Below are positions 32,859 through 42,348 of a DNA stretch of 46,174 nt, one piece after another. Where the stretch lies: the NCBI GenBank assembly GCA_001917855.1, contig MNEU01000085.1, positions 1-46,174 of the forward strand, read 5' to 3'. The translations under genes were made by a program, and so were the position numbers. The DNA comes from Armatimonadetes bacterium 13_1_40CM_64_14. GTDB lineage: Bacteria; Sysuimicrobiota; Sysuimicrobiia; Sysuimicrobiales; Kaftiobacteriaceae. Below the pieces are notes generated by a model. The model made no database searches. It was given only the letters and a program-made list of their open reading frames with translations, and was not told the DNA's origin. Numbering within the stretch: the first letter of the stretch is position 1; every line of letters starts with the position of its first letter.

Positions 32859-34373
32859 TTATTTCGCCTTACGATCCCAGGTCCACACGGGATTCTTCCA
32901 GCCTTCCACTCCGTACTCGGCCATACACTGTCCGACGAATTCATGCAGCACATCTAACAGGCCGCGGCGCTTAGCGAGCGTCAGCAGATCCACCCGCATC
33001 TGCTCGTGATTGCCTGAGTAGTTACGCTCGTACAACTCATGGCGTCCCCCGAACTCCGTGCCGATCGCGTCCCAGATCAGCTTGAACAGTTTGATGCGCT
33101 CCTCTGCGGAGGCATCGGACCCCCGATAGAAGCGGTCCAGTAGCGGCCGGAGTTCATCGTCTTGGAGATCTTTGTAGCTGGACGGCACGACGATCGGGGC
33201 TCCCCCTAAGGACAGCTCAAAGATCTCCTTCACGCGGGGCCACGCCAGGGTGGCGAACAGCCGGCCCGCTGCGGCGTATTCCGTTTTCGGCAGAACACTC
33301 CCCCCCGGGCCCGGCTGCGGGTCTAGGGCCATCGCCGTCGACAGGGCCCAGATCAAGTGGCGCCACCCCAGGACCTCGCCGAGGCTGGCCTGCACTCCCC
33401 GATACACCTCGGTCCCGGTCGCCGCCAACCCCTTGGCGAGCAACCCGCACATGAAATCGAGTTTGACCGCCAGGCGTGTGAGCGATTGGAAGTTGTACCG
33501 GTTCAAGAATCCGGATGCCGCGTAGAACCCGGTCGCCTTTTCGATGTCGCGGTAGACGAGCACGTTTTCCCAGGGGATAAACGCGTTGTCGAACACCAGC
33601 ACGGCGTCGTTCTCATCAAATCGACTGCTCAGCGGGTAGTCAAAGGGACTGTGCGCGCTCGCCTCATAAGACGTCCGGCAGATGAGCTTCTGGCCGCGGG
33701 TCGTGAGCGGGGCAATGAACACGAGCGCGTAGTCTTCTGCTTTTCCCGCTTCCAACTGCGTCGCGCTGTTTTGCGCCACGAACGTGGCGTGCGTCAGTGC
33801 CGAACCCGTCGCCAGCATCTTCGCCCCGCTGACGATGATGCCCCCGTCTGTCTCGCGCACCACGTGGACATAGACATCGGCCACCTCGTGGACGGGCTTG
33901 TTGCGGTCGACGGGCGGGTTGACGATGACGTGGTTGAGGAAAAGGATCTTCGTCGCGTACTCCCGGTACCAGGTGGCGGCGCTTTTGGTGAAGGGGGCGT
34001 AGAAATCCGGGGCGGCCCCCAGTGTCGCCATGAATGACGCTTTGTAGTCCGGGGTGCGCCCCATGAACCCATACGAAAACCGCGCCCAGGTCACGATAGC
34101 CTCGCGGGCCTCGAGCAATTCTTGGGCAGAGTAGCTGGGCTTGAAGAACTTGTGAGTGAGGATACCTTGGCGGTCTGTCGCAAGCAGGGCGTCCTTGTGC
34201 TTCGGGTCGTGCAGCGCGTCATACAGACGCGCGATCGAGCGTGCGGAGTTGCGGAACGCCGGGTGGGTGACGACGTTTTTGACGCGCTCTCCGTAGATGT
34301 AGATTTCCCGGCCGTCTTCTAGGCTGTCGAGATACTGCTGGCCGGTCATCGGTCCGGTGATCAGATCCAGCAT
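32859..34373 (-). CDS. 4-hydroxyphenylacetate 3-hydroxylase family monooxygenase (HpaB-like)
   Basis: A 504-residue FADH2-utilising monooxygenase of the HpaB family (also shared by 4-hydroxybutyryl-CoA dehydratase). It begins MTGQQYLDSLEDGREIYIYG and continues with HPAFRNSARSIARLYDALHD, typical of HpaB. VRETDGGIIVSGAKMLATGS and DAVLVFDNAFIPWENVLVYR fit the central acyl-CoA-dehydrogenase-like domain, and GRHELYERNYSGNHEQMRVD the C-terminal helical domain. ATG 34373 with an upstream GGAGGAG is preferred to the track start at 34436. It needs a flavin reductase (HpaC), absent here. The gene is convergent to the propeller gene, 12 nt apart, and may feed hydroxylated aromatics into the pca pathway. 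Confidence 0.88.
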   Translation of the reverse strand: MLDLITGPMTGQQYLDSLEDGREIYIYGERVKNVVTHPAFRNSARSIARLYDALHDPKHKDALLATDRQGILTHKFFKPSYSAQELLEAREAIVTWARFSYGFMGRTPDYKASFMATLGAAPDFYAPFTKSAATWYREYATKILFLNHVIVNPPVDRNKPVHEVADVYVHVVRETDGGIIVSGAKMLATGSALTHATFVAQNSATQLEAGKAEDYALVFIAPLTTRGQKLICRTSYEASAHSPFDYPLSSRFDENDAVLVFDNAFIPWENVLVYRDIEKATGFYAASGFLNRYNFQSLTRLAVKLDFMCGLLAKGLAATGTEVYRGVQASLGEVLGWRHLIWALSTAMALDPQPGPGGSVLPKTEYAAAGRLFATLAWPRVKEIFELSLGGAPIVVPSSYKDLQDDELRPLLDRFYRGSDASAEERIKLFKLIWDAIGTEFGGRHELYERNYSGNHEQMRVDLLTLAKRRGLLDVLHEFVGQCMAEYGVEGWKNPVWTWDRKAK

Positions 34374-34526
34374 CGCCCATCTCCTCCGCGGGATGCACCC
34401 ATCGCTAGAGCATCCTGTTCTCGCTCCGTGATGCAACGCCCTGTCCGGCCCACATCCCTGACCTCAAAGCGTATGGGGACGGCAGAGAACAGGCCTCTGG
34501 GATGAGACGGCGAACGAGGGTTACGC

Positions 34527-35141
34527 ATGGACCAGACGCACGTGACAGGAATCATTCTCGCGGGTGGCCGGAGTAGCCGGATGGGACGCGACAAGGCCGC
34601 GCTGCCGTTCGGCGACCTCCCCCTCCTGTCGTGGATCGTCAAGAGGGTCGCCACAGTCTGCGATCCGATGATCGTCGTAGCGAAAACTGCAGATGCATAC
34701 CGCGACTCCGGCGCAACCGTCATTACGGACCGATGGCCCGGCGAGGGGCCGCTCGTCGGCCTGCACGCCGGACTGATGGCCACCCAGACCGAATACGCGG
34801 CGGCCGTCGCGTGCGATCTCCCGTTCGTCGACCCTGCGCTGCTCGCCGGGTTGATCACCCTTTCCCCCGGGTGGAGCGCCGTCGTTCCGGACGCACTGGG
34901 CAATGTCCATCCCCTCTGTGCCATCTACCACCGCAGCGTCGGCCAACACGCGGAGGACATCCTCACGCGCGGGGGAGGATCGTTGCGGCGCCTTCTCGCC
35001 GTCCCAGCACTTCGCGTCCGTTTCATCTCAGAAGACGAGCTGCGTGTGTGGGATCCACAGCTGCGCAGCTTCACGAACCTCAACACGCCCGAGGAATACA
35101 CTCAGGCCACGGCGGTCTGGCGCGAACTAGCGGGCTCATGA
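34527..35141 (+). CDS. mobA: Molybdenum cofactor guanylyltransferase
   Basis: A 204-residue MobA. It attaches GMP to molybdopterin to make the MGD cofactor used by formate dehydrogenase. The nucleotide-binding motif GIILAGGRSSRMGRDKAALP is complete; the metal-binding region reads AAVACDLPFVDP; GEGPLVGLHAGLMAT and FTNLNTPEEY at the end are conserved. The gene overlaps the DUF971 reading frame (ATGA at 35138). The FDH, fdhD and moeA-mobB genes downstream make its role clear. Confidence 0.94.
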   Translation: MDQTHVTGIILAGGRSSRMGRDKAALPFGDLPLLSWIVKRVATVCDPMIVVAKTADAYRDSGATVITDRWPGEGPLVGLHAGLMATQTEYAAAVACDLPFVDPALLAGLITLSPGWSAVVPDALGNVHPLCAIYHRSVGQHAEDILTRGGGSLRRLLAVPALRVRFISEDELRVWDPQLRSFTNLNTPEEYTQATAVWRELAGS

Positions 35142-35182
35142 CTCCGGGGAGGGGATTCCCCAGCACACAACGTAGCGGGAGA

Positions 35183-35533
35183 ATGATGAGCCCCCGGATG
35201 CCCACACCGGTCGAGGTCGGCAGTATCGTCGGCAAGACCTTCCGCATCACCTGGTCTGATGGACACCGTTCCACATGTTCGTGGAAAGCGCTCCGCCTGG
35301 CCTGCCCCTGTGCGCACTGCCGGGGAGAGTGGGCCGATGGCCGGACAGTGGACCCGTCCTCGATCCGCGAGGACGTCCACCCCATGCGCATCGAGCGCGT
35401 CGGCGCCTACGCCCTGCAACCCACGTGGTGGGATGGGCACAACACCGGTCTGTACACCTTTCACATGCTACGGTTTGAGCTCTGCGAGTGCGCGGAGTGT
35501 ACGGCAGCGCGATCCGCGCGGGCCGCACGCTGA
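35183..35533 (+). CDS. DUF971 domain protein
   Basis: A 116-residue DUF971 protein. ITWSDGHRSTCSWKALRLAC followed by PCAHCRGEW, and the C-terminal CECAECTAAR, give the family pattern with six or more cysteines in this version. DUF971 domains occur next to Mrp/ApbC, and sometimes fused to it, and are thought to be linked to Fe-S cluster handling. That neighbour follows after 48 nt. The track ORF begins far upstream at 34631 inside mobA; GTG/ATG choices near 35183-35198 are equivalent, and a start at 35138 coupled to the mobA stop cannot be excluded. Confidence 0.85.
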   Translation: MMSPRMPTPVEVGSIVGKTFRITWSDGHRSTCSWKALRLACPCAHCRGEWADGRTVDPSSIREDVHPMRIERVGAYALQPTWWDGHNTGLYTFHMLRFELCECAECTAARSARAAR

Positions 35534-35538
35534 CCCTG

Positions 35539-35547
35539 TGCTATGAT
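35539..35547 (+). promoter_or_regulatory. Extended -10 promoter candidate for mrp
   Basis: TGCTATGAT (TG-n-TATGAT) lies 35 nt before ATG 35582 with no -35 match upstream. Extended -10 promoters do not need one. Initiation near 35554 would give a 28-nt leader containing the GAGGAG ribosome site. Confidence 0.35.
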
Positions 35548-35581
35548 GAAATTACATGCGCACTCCATTGAGGAGTCTCTG

Positions 35582-36688
35582 ATGAGCCCTGAGCCTAAAG
35601 TCAGCCGCGAACAGGTCCTCGACGCGCTGCGTGGTGTCGAAGACCCGGAGTTGCACAAGAGTATTGTGGATCTGGACATGGTGAAGGACATCCAGATCAC
35701 AGATGGACGCGTCAATGTCACGGCCCTCCTAACCATCAGCGCCTGCCCGTTGCGGGAGACGATCGTCACCAGCATCCGTGACCGGGTGCGCAGTCTCCCC
35801 GGTGTCGGCGAGGTGGACGTGACCCTCGGCGTCATGGACCCCCAGGAACGCCAGGCGCTGATTACTAAGCTGCGCGGGGGCGCCGCGAGCCCCACACGCC
35901 GTTCCTCCTTCCTCACCCCCGAGTCTCCGGTCAGAGTCATTACCATTGCCAGTGGCAAAGGCGGTGTCGGCAAGTCGACGGTCACGGTCAACCTCGCCAT
36001 CGCGCTCACTCAGATGGGCCACAAAGTCGGGATCATCGACGCGGACGTCTACGGCTTCTCGATCCCCCGGATGCTTGGCATGCGGGGCCGCCCCACCATG
36101 ATCGATCAGATGGTCGTCCCGCTCGAGAAGCACGGCATCCGGGTGATGTCGATCGGGTTCATGCTCCCGGACGAAACGGATGCGGTCGTCTGGCGCGGCC
36201 CGATGTTGCACAAAGCCCTGACCACGTTCATCAACGAGGTGCACTGGGGCGATGACATGGACTACTTGCTGCTGGACTTGCCGCCCGGCACAGGTGACGT
36301 GTCGATCACCATCGCTCAGACGCTCCCCCAGACCCACATGGTCATCGTCACGACGCCCCAGGCGGCTGCCGTGAGCGTAGCACAGCGCGCGGCGCGCATG
36401 GCCGATAAGGTGAATATTGAAGTCATGGGCATCATAGAGAACATGTCCTACTTTCAGGCCGCGCCCGATCAGCCGCCCATCTACATCTTCGGACGGGGGG
36501 GTGGACTGCGCCTAGCGGAAGTACAGGGAGTGCCGCTGCTGGGGGAAATTCCGCTTGACCAGGCCATCCGCGAGGGGGGCGATGAGGGTACTCCGATCGT
36601 CCTCTCCGCTCCCGATAGCCCGGTGGCGAAAGCCTTTCGTACGACAGCCGACAAGCTCATCCGGCGTCTGCCGGTCCCTGTGGCCTGA
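35582..36688 (+). CDS. mrp: Mrp/NBP35-type Fe-S cluster carrier ATPase (ApbC-like)
   Basis: A 368-residue P-loop ATPase. Residues 1-90 are a DUF59/MIP18 domain (EQVLDALRGVEDPELHKSIV; ISACPLRETI). The ATPase begins with the deviant Walker A SGKGGVGKSTVTVNLAIAL, then IIDADVYGFSIPRM and YLLLDLPPGTGDVSI. The C-x-x-C that normally follows ENMSYF, thought to bridge a cluster between subunits, is absent here (ENMSYFQAAPDQPPIYIFG). ATG 35582 with GAGGAG six nt upstream is better than the track start at 35543. It probably delivers Fe-S clusters, for example to the FDH Fe-S subunit. Confidence 0.93.
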   Translation: MSPEPKVSREQVLDALRGVEDPELHKSIVDLDMVKDIQITDGRVNVTALLTISACPLRETIVTSIRDRVRSLPGVGEVDVTLGVMDPQERQALITKLRGGAASPTRRSSFLTPESPVRVITIASGKGGVGKSTVTVNLAIALTQMGHKVGIIDADVYGFSIPRMLGMRGRPTMIDQMVVPLEKHGIRVMSIGFMLPDETDAVVWRGPMLHKALTTFINEVHWGDDMDYLLLDLPPGTGDVSITIAQTLPQTHMVIVTTPQAAAVSVAQRAARMADKVNIEVMGIIENMSYFQAAPDQPPIYIFGRGGGLRLAEVQGVPLLGEIPLDQAIREGGDEGTPIVLSAPDSPVAKAFRTTADKLIRRLPVPVA

Positions 36689-36700
36689 GGCTTGCTGCGG

Positions 36701-37633
36701 TTACATCCCGATCAGATTGAGTTCGAGCTTGTGATAGCCGCGCTCAACGGCGACAATGTCCAAGGGAATGGTGGCGATTTCGTCGACGACGGGGACGGCC
36801 TGCGTTTCTTTGGTCAGATCCACTTCCTTGATGTATGTGTGACACGTCTCGCACAGGTTGAGCCGCACGTGCGGGAACTGATCCGTTGAGTGGTAGAGAA
36901 GGCGGTCAAACTCTTCCTCCCCGCAGCTCACACAACGCACCCGCTTAAATCGCCACTCCGTCGCGCATAGGGAGCACAGTAAGGTCCGCGACGCGCCGTG
37001 CGATTCGGGGCGCAGGACTGACACCTGGGCCTTCGCCCCGCACATCGGGCACACTCCGATCCCCTCGGCGACTTTCCAGTCTATCCCCGCCTCATTCCCG
37101 TCCCCGCGCACCCTGTTCGCGAGTCCGGCCGCGTACGGCTGGAGAAAGGCCTTGGGAAAGAAATCAATCGCCCCCGCCTCGTCGGGAGAATCCGGCTGAC
37201 CGGTATCCTGGAACCAATAGGCATCCAGCAGCGCCTCCCAGCGCTCGGCCGGCACAGACCGCAGAGCCCCCGCCGCCTCCGCGAGCGCGCTCGGGGCGAT
37301 CTTCTGGACCAGGTCGAGAAATTCTGGAAATTTGGACAGCAATAGATCGTGATGCTGCTCACCGAACAGCTCGCGCAAGGGGAAGGGGCCGTCCTTTTCG
37401 ACCGGGACGTGCTCTGGCTGGACAGGCAGGCCTTCGAACATCGTCTCCTGGAAGGAGATCAACTGCCGGAAAAAGCCCAGCGCGTCCTGCGCGAAGGGAT
37501 ACCGCGTCGCGAGATTCTCCGCGCGGCCACGCTGCTGATCCCATGAAAACCCGAGAATCGTGTTTATAGCCACCGATCGGGTGTTACCGAGGGAAAACGA
37601 GGCGAACGTGGTGATGCGTCCGCGATGTGCCAA
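36701..37633 (-). CDS. fdhE: Formate dehydrogenase accessory protein FdhE
   Basis: About 310 residues. FdhE binds the FDH catalytic subunit and aids its maturation before Tat export. The C-terminal half has four C-x-x-C motifs: VCPMCGAKAQ, LLCSLCATEW, RCVSCGEEEF and LCETCHTYIK, the rubredoxin-like iron-binding region. The N-terminal helical region (RGRAENLATRYPFAQDALGF) also fits. The start is uncertain: TTG 37633 or GTG 37573, and neither has a good ribosome site. It is the last gene of the minus-strand FDH operon, 10 nt after the cytochrome gene. Confidence 0.92.
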   Translation of the reverse strand: MAHRGRITTFASFSLGNTRSVAINTILGFSWDQQRGRAENLATRYPFAQDALGFFRQLISFQETMFEGLPVQPEHVPVEKDGPFPLRELFGEQHHDLLLSKFPEFLDLVQKIAPSALAEAAGALRSVPAERWEALLDAYWFQDTGQPDSPDEAGAIDFFPKAFLQPYAAGLANRVRGDGNEAGIDWKVAEGIGVCPMCGAKAQVSVLRPESHGASRTLLCSLCATEWRFKRVRCVSCGEEEFDRLLYHSTDQFPHVRLNLCETCHTYIKEVDLTKETQAVPVVDEIATIPLDIVAVERGYHKLELNLIGM

Positions 37634-37643
37634 TCCACCCGCC

Positions 37644-38291
37644 TTAGTGACGCGCCTGCGGAGTCGCCGACCGAAGCGCCTTCAGCCACCGCGCATGGTG
37701 GGCCTCCGCCCACCGCGCGGACACCGTCCCCTGGGTCATCGCCTTCACACTGCCGGGCGTGACGAACACGCCCATGTAGATGTGCACGATAAGGGCGCCG
37801 ATAGCGACAATAGCGGAGAGATCATGGACGATAAAACCGGCCTGCCGCAGGCCTACGTCGAAGGACCGCGGGAACCACAGGGTCACCCCGGAGAGCAGGA
37901 GGAGCACCGCCGAGGCGGACTGGACCCAGAATAACGCCTTCTGCCCAAAGTTGAAGCGCCCGGCATCGGCGACTACTTTCTCATCTCCGGTGACAAACTC
38001 CCGGAAGTGCCCGATCCACCGGCGATCGTCCGCGTCCACCTTCATGTCCTTAAACCATCGGACCAACAACACCGCCAAGGCGGCGAGGAAGACCAGGGCG
38101 ATGATGGGATGCCAGTAACGGATGACAGGACCACCGCCGAAGACGTCGGCCAGCCAGAAGAACGGCGGGGAAAACAGCGCCAGCCCAGTGAGCATCACGT
38201 AAACAAAGGTGCCGGCGATCGTCCAGTGGACGACCCGGTCGATCATGGGGTACCGCACAATCAGATTGCGTCCGTCGGCGCGCTGGGCCAT
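37644..38291 (-). CDS. fdoI: Formate dehydrogenase cytochrome b subunit (gamma)
   Basis: A 215-residue membrane protein of the FdnI/FdoI family. Four hydrophobic helices are present, with likely haem-ligand histidines in IDRVVHWTIAG, IRYWHPIIALV, FIVHDLSAIV and LIVHIYMGVF. It anchors the dehydrogenase to the membrane and passes electrons from the Fe-S subunit to quinone. The block KMKVDADDRRWIGHFREFVT-like loop (here VDADDRRWIG) is a family feature. It follows the Fe-S subunit by 42 nt. I use fdoI in the sense of family membership; it could equally be called fdnI. Confidence 0.91.
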   Translation of the reverse strand: MAQRADGRNLIVRYPMIDRVVHWTIAGTFVYVMLTGLALFSPPFFWLADVFGGGPVIRYWHPIIALVFLAALAVLLVRWFKDMKVDADDRRWIGHFREFVTGDEKVVADAGRFNFGQKALFWVQSASAVLLLLSGVTLWFPRSFDVGLRQAGFIVHDLSAIVAIGALIVHIYMGVFVTPGSVKAMTQGTVSARWAEAHHARWLKALRSATPQARH

Positions 38292-38333
38292 GGGTCCCCT
38301 CGTCAGAGATCTCGCCGTCGTTCTAATCCGCCC

Positions 38334-39221
38334 TCAGTGCTTCACGTCGTCGTGCCGCGATTCGTCGACCTCTCGCGGTCCATATCGCAGGTAGTGCAGC
38401 ACTACCCCGACGATGCCGCCGGCGAACACGAGATTGCCCAACCATTTGAGCGGTCCCTTCCAGAGGTTCACGAACGTCACTTTGGGGTTGGTGGGCAGGC
38501 CGTACAGACTCGTTTCGTCGCCGTGCGGCAACACGTAGATGACATGGGTGCCGCCCACGCCAGAGGGGTTGTAGACGGCCGCGTGATCCAGGCCGTCCGC
38601 GGTCAACTGGGCGACTCGTCCCTGGGCCTGGGCGAGCATCTTCTCCCGCGTCCCGAAGGAGATGGCATTGGTCGGGCAGGACTTCACGCACGCCGGCTCC
38701 AGTCCCGCACTGACGCGGTCCGAACACAGCGTGCACTTGTAGACCTTGCCGGTGGTCGGGCTGATCCGGGGGACGTCGAACGGGCAGCCTGTCACACAGA
38801 ACTGGCAGCCGATACAGTTCTCCTGCACGAAGTCCACGATCCCATTGGAGTACTGCACGATCGCTCCGGGCGCTGGACAGGCCTTCAAACATCCCGGGTC
38901 CTCGCAGTGCATGCACTGGTACTTGGTCAGCGTCCACAGCAACCGCCCGTCCCGCTCGGTTTCGTTGAACTTGATGAGCTGCCAGAAGTTGTACTCCAGG
39001 TCGGGCAGTGTCTGGTACGTTTGGGGGGGCGACTCCCGGATTTCGTCGACTTTCAAATCGTTCCACTCCTGGCAGGCCACCTCGCAGGCCTTGCATCCGA
39101 TGCACACCGAGACGTCGATCATCTTGGTGAGCTCGGGGACGTCCTTAATGCCTGTCGCCGTGTGAGGGGAGGCGGACACCGCCTTGACCTGCAGGGCCGA
39201 AGCGCTCGTCACGGGGCTCAT
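38334..39221 (-). CDS. fdoH: Formate dehydrogenase Fe-S subunit (beta)
   Basis: A 295-residue ferredoxin-type subunit. Four Cys clusters are visible: CIGCKACEVACQEWN, CMHCEDPGCLKACP, CIGCQFCVTGCPFDV, and CTLCSDRV followed by CVKSCP, so four [4Fe-4S] clusters are expected. A C-terminal membrane segment (LGNLVFAGGIVGVVLHYLRY) anchors the subunit, as in FdnH/FdoH. It conducts electrons from the molybdenum/tungsten site to the cytochrome subunit. It follows the catalytic subunit after four nt. The N-terminus contains no signal peptide; export would use the Tat signal of the alpha subunit. Confidence 0.94.
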   Translation of the reverse strand: MSPVTSASALQVKAVSASPHTATGIKDVPELTKMIDVSVCIGCKACEVACQEWNDLKVDEIRESPPQTYQTLPDLEYNFWQLIKFNETERDGRLLWTLTKYQCMHCEDPGCLKACPAPGAIVQYSNGIVDFVQENCIGCQFCVTGCPFDVPRISPTTGKVYKCTLCSDRVSAGLEPACVKSCPTNAISFGTREKMLAQAQGRVAQLTADGLDHAAVYNPSGVGGTHVIYVLPHGDETSLYGLPTNPKVTFVNLWKGPLKWLGNLVFAGGIVGVVLHYLRYGPREVDESRHDDVKH

Positions 39222-39225
39222 CGGG

Positions 39226-42200
39226 TCACACCTTTTCGAGCTTCACGAGGAAGCCTTTGTACTCAGGGCAAAACGAGTTCGGGTCCACGACCGGGGGCGT
39301 CGTGATATTCGCGAGGCTGCCGCCTTGCTTGCCCAATCCAATGAACCCCCAGTGGATCGGCATGCCGATCTGGTAGACCTTCTTGCCCGCGACGGTCATG
39401 GGCTTGATCCGCTTGGTCAGCAGGGCTTTGCCCTCGATGTGACCCCGGGCCGAGGTGACCCGCACCCGCTCGCCGTCTTTGATCCCCATCTCCTGTCCCA
39501 GTTCGACGGGAATCTCGACGAAGAACTCCGGCATCATCTCGATCGCCCGAGGGTGATTCTTGGTCCAGTAGTGGAAGTGCTCGGTGAGCCGATAGGTGGT
39601 GCCGACGATGGGGAAGTCTTTCGCGGTGCCGAGGACATCCCATTGGGTAGTCTTAAAGATGTTGGCTGCGGGATTGTGGCTCTGCCCCCCGGGGTGCATC
39701 GGATTGTCGACGGGGGACTCCACAGGCTCGTAGAACTCCGGGAAGGGTCCTTCTTTGAAGATGTCGCCGGGGGCAAACAGCCGGGCGACTCCCTCGGGGA
39801 GTACGATGAACGCACCGGCACCCTTCTCCGGGTCGGATGTTCCGGGATAATCCGGCACGTCGCCCACCCAGGCCTTGCCGTTCCAGACGATCGCCGGGCG
39901 GGAGGGATCCCACGGCTTCCCCTGCGCATCCGCTGACGCGCGGTTGTACATGATCCGCCGGTTCGCAGGCCAGCTCCACGTCCAGGAGGAGAACCGCCCC
40001 AATCCGGTCGGGTCCTCCGTGCTGCGACGCATCATCATGTTCCCGCTGTCGGTATAGGAACCGCAGTATAGCCAGTTGCCGCTGGAGGTGGTGCCGTCGT
40101 CTTTCAGCGCGCTGAACGACGCCAGCTGTTGGCCGGTAGTCAGGTCCTTACCATTGACCTCCCGTGCGACTTCGTCCTCGGCGGGAGACACCGGGTTAGT
40201 GTAGGACCAGTCCAGACCGAGGACAGGGTCGGGGAAGGTCCCGCCCTCGGTCTTGTAGAGCTCCCGAACCTTCGTGAAGATCCGCCCGATAATCTCCTGG
40301 TCCGGCTTCGCCTGGCCGGGGGCATCGAGGGCCTTATATTTCCACTGCGCCCAGCGCGAGGAGTTGGTGAACGACCCGGACTTCTCGGCGAAGTTGGCCG
40401 CCGGTAAGAGGAAGACTTCGGTTTTGACGTCTTCGGGTTTCTTGCCCGCCAGGGCTAAAATCTCCGACTTCCAGAACGATGTCGTCTCTGTCTCGAAGTT
40501 CTCGGCGACCACGAGCCACTTCAGCTGCGACAGCGCAAACACCATCTTCCGGGAGTTTGGTCCATTGCAGACCGGGTTCATCCCGAAGTCGACTAGGCCT
40601 TCGACTTGGCCTTGGGCCATATGGTCGTAGATATAAGCCCAGCTCCAGTTCTCCAGCTTGCCCGACTTCGGATCTTCGGGCAGGCGGGGATGGAGCGTGT
40701 AGCCGAACTGGTTGGCTTTGGTGGCGGCCGCGCCGTAGAAGGCCTTGAGCTGGCTCGTGAACAGCTTGGGCGTGTTAGACCAGAAGTTCACCGAGTTGGG
40801 ACGCAGCGGCTTGGGCACCGCCACCTTCAAGTAGTCCTCCATGCTCACGTGCCCGGCCTTCGGGATCGGCATGTAGCCTGGGACGTTGTGATAGCCCATG
40901 CCCATGTCGGTCCCGCCCTGGATGTTCGCGTGGCCGCGGAGCGCGTTCACCCCACCGCCCGGCATGCCCACATTCCCTAAGAGCAGCTGGAGCATCGCGG
41001 CGGTCTTGATCAGCTGGACCGAGAAACTATGGTGGGTCCAGCCGAGAGCGTACATGATCGTCCCGGCGCGGTTTGCGGGGTAGGTCGAGGTGATGATCTC
41101 CGCCGCCTTCGTGAACGCCTCGGCGTCGCAGCCGCAAACCTCAGACACTTTCTGGGGCGTGTAGCGGGCGTAGAACGCCTTCATGAGCTGGAAGACCGAA
41201 CGGGGATGCTGCAGCGTTGGGTCGACCTGAGCGTTCCCTTGCGCGTCCACCTCGTACTGCCAGGTGGAGGTATCGTACTGCTTCTTATCCTTGTCCCACC
41301 CGGAGAAGAGTCCGGTCTTCTCGTCGAAGCTGTAGCCCTCTTTCACGATGAACGGCGCGTTGGTGTGCAGCTTGACGTAGTCGACTTGGACGTGGCCGGT
41401 CTGCAAAGCGTAGTTGATCAGCCCACCGAGGAAGGCAATGTCGGTGCCGGCACGGATCTGGACGAAGTGGTCGGCGACCGCGGCGGTTCGCTGGAAGCGC
41501 GGATCCACGGCCACCAGCTTGGCCCCCCGCCGGCGCTTGGCTTCCATGACAAACCGGAACCCGACGGGGTGGTTCTCGGCCGGATTGCCCCCCATCGCCA
41601 AGATGACATCCGCGTTGGCGATATCGGTCCAGCCATTGGTCATCGCCCCGCGTCCGAATGTGGCGGCCAAACTGGCCACCGTGGGGCCGTGTCATATTCG
41701 AGCTTGCTGCTCCACCGGGATGACGCCGAGACCCGCCCGGAAGGCCTTCTGGATCAGATAGTTATTCTCGTTGGAGTCGGTGCAGCCCCCGACCACGGCC
41801 ATGGCGGTCAGGGCGTTGATCGACCGCCCTTTGTAATCTTGCGTGATGAGGCGCTTGTCGCGTGTCTCTTTAATTAAGTGGGCAATGCGGTCAATGGCCC
41901 AATCCCAGGACTTTTCTTCGAAGTGGTCCGCCCCCGGGGCGCGATAGAGCATCTTGGTCATGCGCCGCTCGTTGACGATGTCGTCCCGCAGCGTCGCGCC
42001 CTTGGAACACAGCGTGCCGCGGTTGATCGGGCTGTCCGGATCCCCTTCGACGTGCACCACGGTGGTGCCCGTGACGTTGCGCGAGCGGTCGCCCAGGGTG
42101 TGGATGATGACGCTGCAGCCTACCGCGCAATACGGACACACGCTCCGGGTCTCGGTGGTGCGCTCGATTTTGAGAGTGCGGGCTTGAGCTGCGGCAGGCT

Positions 42201-42297
42201 GGACGTCGAAGCCGAAGACACTTACCGCCGCGCCGACCACCCCTCCGGCCACCCCCGTGGTGAGGAATGTGCGGCGCGTAATCGTCGGAACACTCAT
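39226..42297 (-). CDS. fdoG: Formate dehydrogenase catalytic subunit, selenocysteine-containing (alpha)
   Basis: A 1,023-residue selenoprotein. The track splits it into 41692-42297 and 39226-41679 at an in-frame TGA (41692-41694). The flanks read QQARI-TGA-HGPTVASLAATFGRGAMTN, matching the Sec site of E. coli FdnG/FdoG, so TGA encodes Sec at residue 202. The N-terminus has a Tat signal (TRRTFLTTGVAGGVVGAAVS), then CPYCAVGCSV and GTLCSK for the [4Fe-4S] cluster. MGGNPAENHPVGF and the C-terminal VRVTSARGHIEGKALLTKRI segment bind the MGD cofactors. A 7-bp hairpin after the TGA acts as a likely SECIS. It oxidises formate at the outer face of the membrane, with the two following subunits. SelA/B/C/D are not in the window. 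Confidence 0.95.
41662..41680 (-). promoter_or_regulatory. SECIS-like hairpin downstream of the Sec TGA
   Basis: On the minus strand, GGTGGCC, loop AGTTT, GGCCGCC: a 7-bp stem with one T-G wobble, starting 11 nt after the TGA. E. coli fdnG has a similar stem with an AGUCU loop at the same place. It would bind SelB and direct selenocysteine insertion. Confidence 0.75.
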
Positions 42298-42348
42298 CGT
42301 GCTCCCCCTCCCTGGGCTTGGGAGTAAGTGGATGGTAGGTTTGCTGTC

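Noticed and set aside
38007-39305. 432-residue plus-strand ORF over the FDH Fe-S and cytochrome genes
   Set aside because: The minus strand has intact Cys clusters and haem ligands; the plus frame has no recognisable motif.
41692-41694. TGA as a nonsense mutation making the FDH alpha subunit a pseudogene
   Set aside because: The position and both flanks equal the Sec site of FdnG/FdoG, and a SECIS-like hairpin follows.
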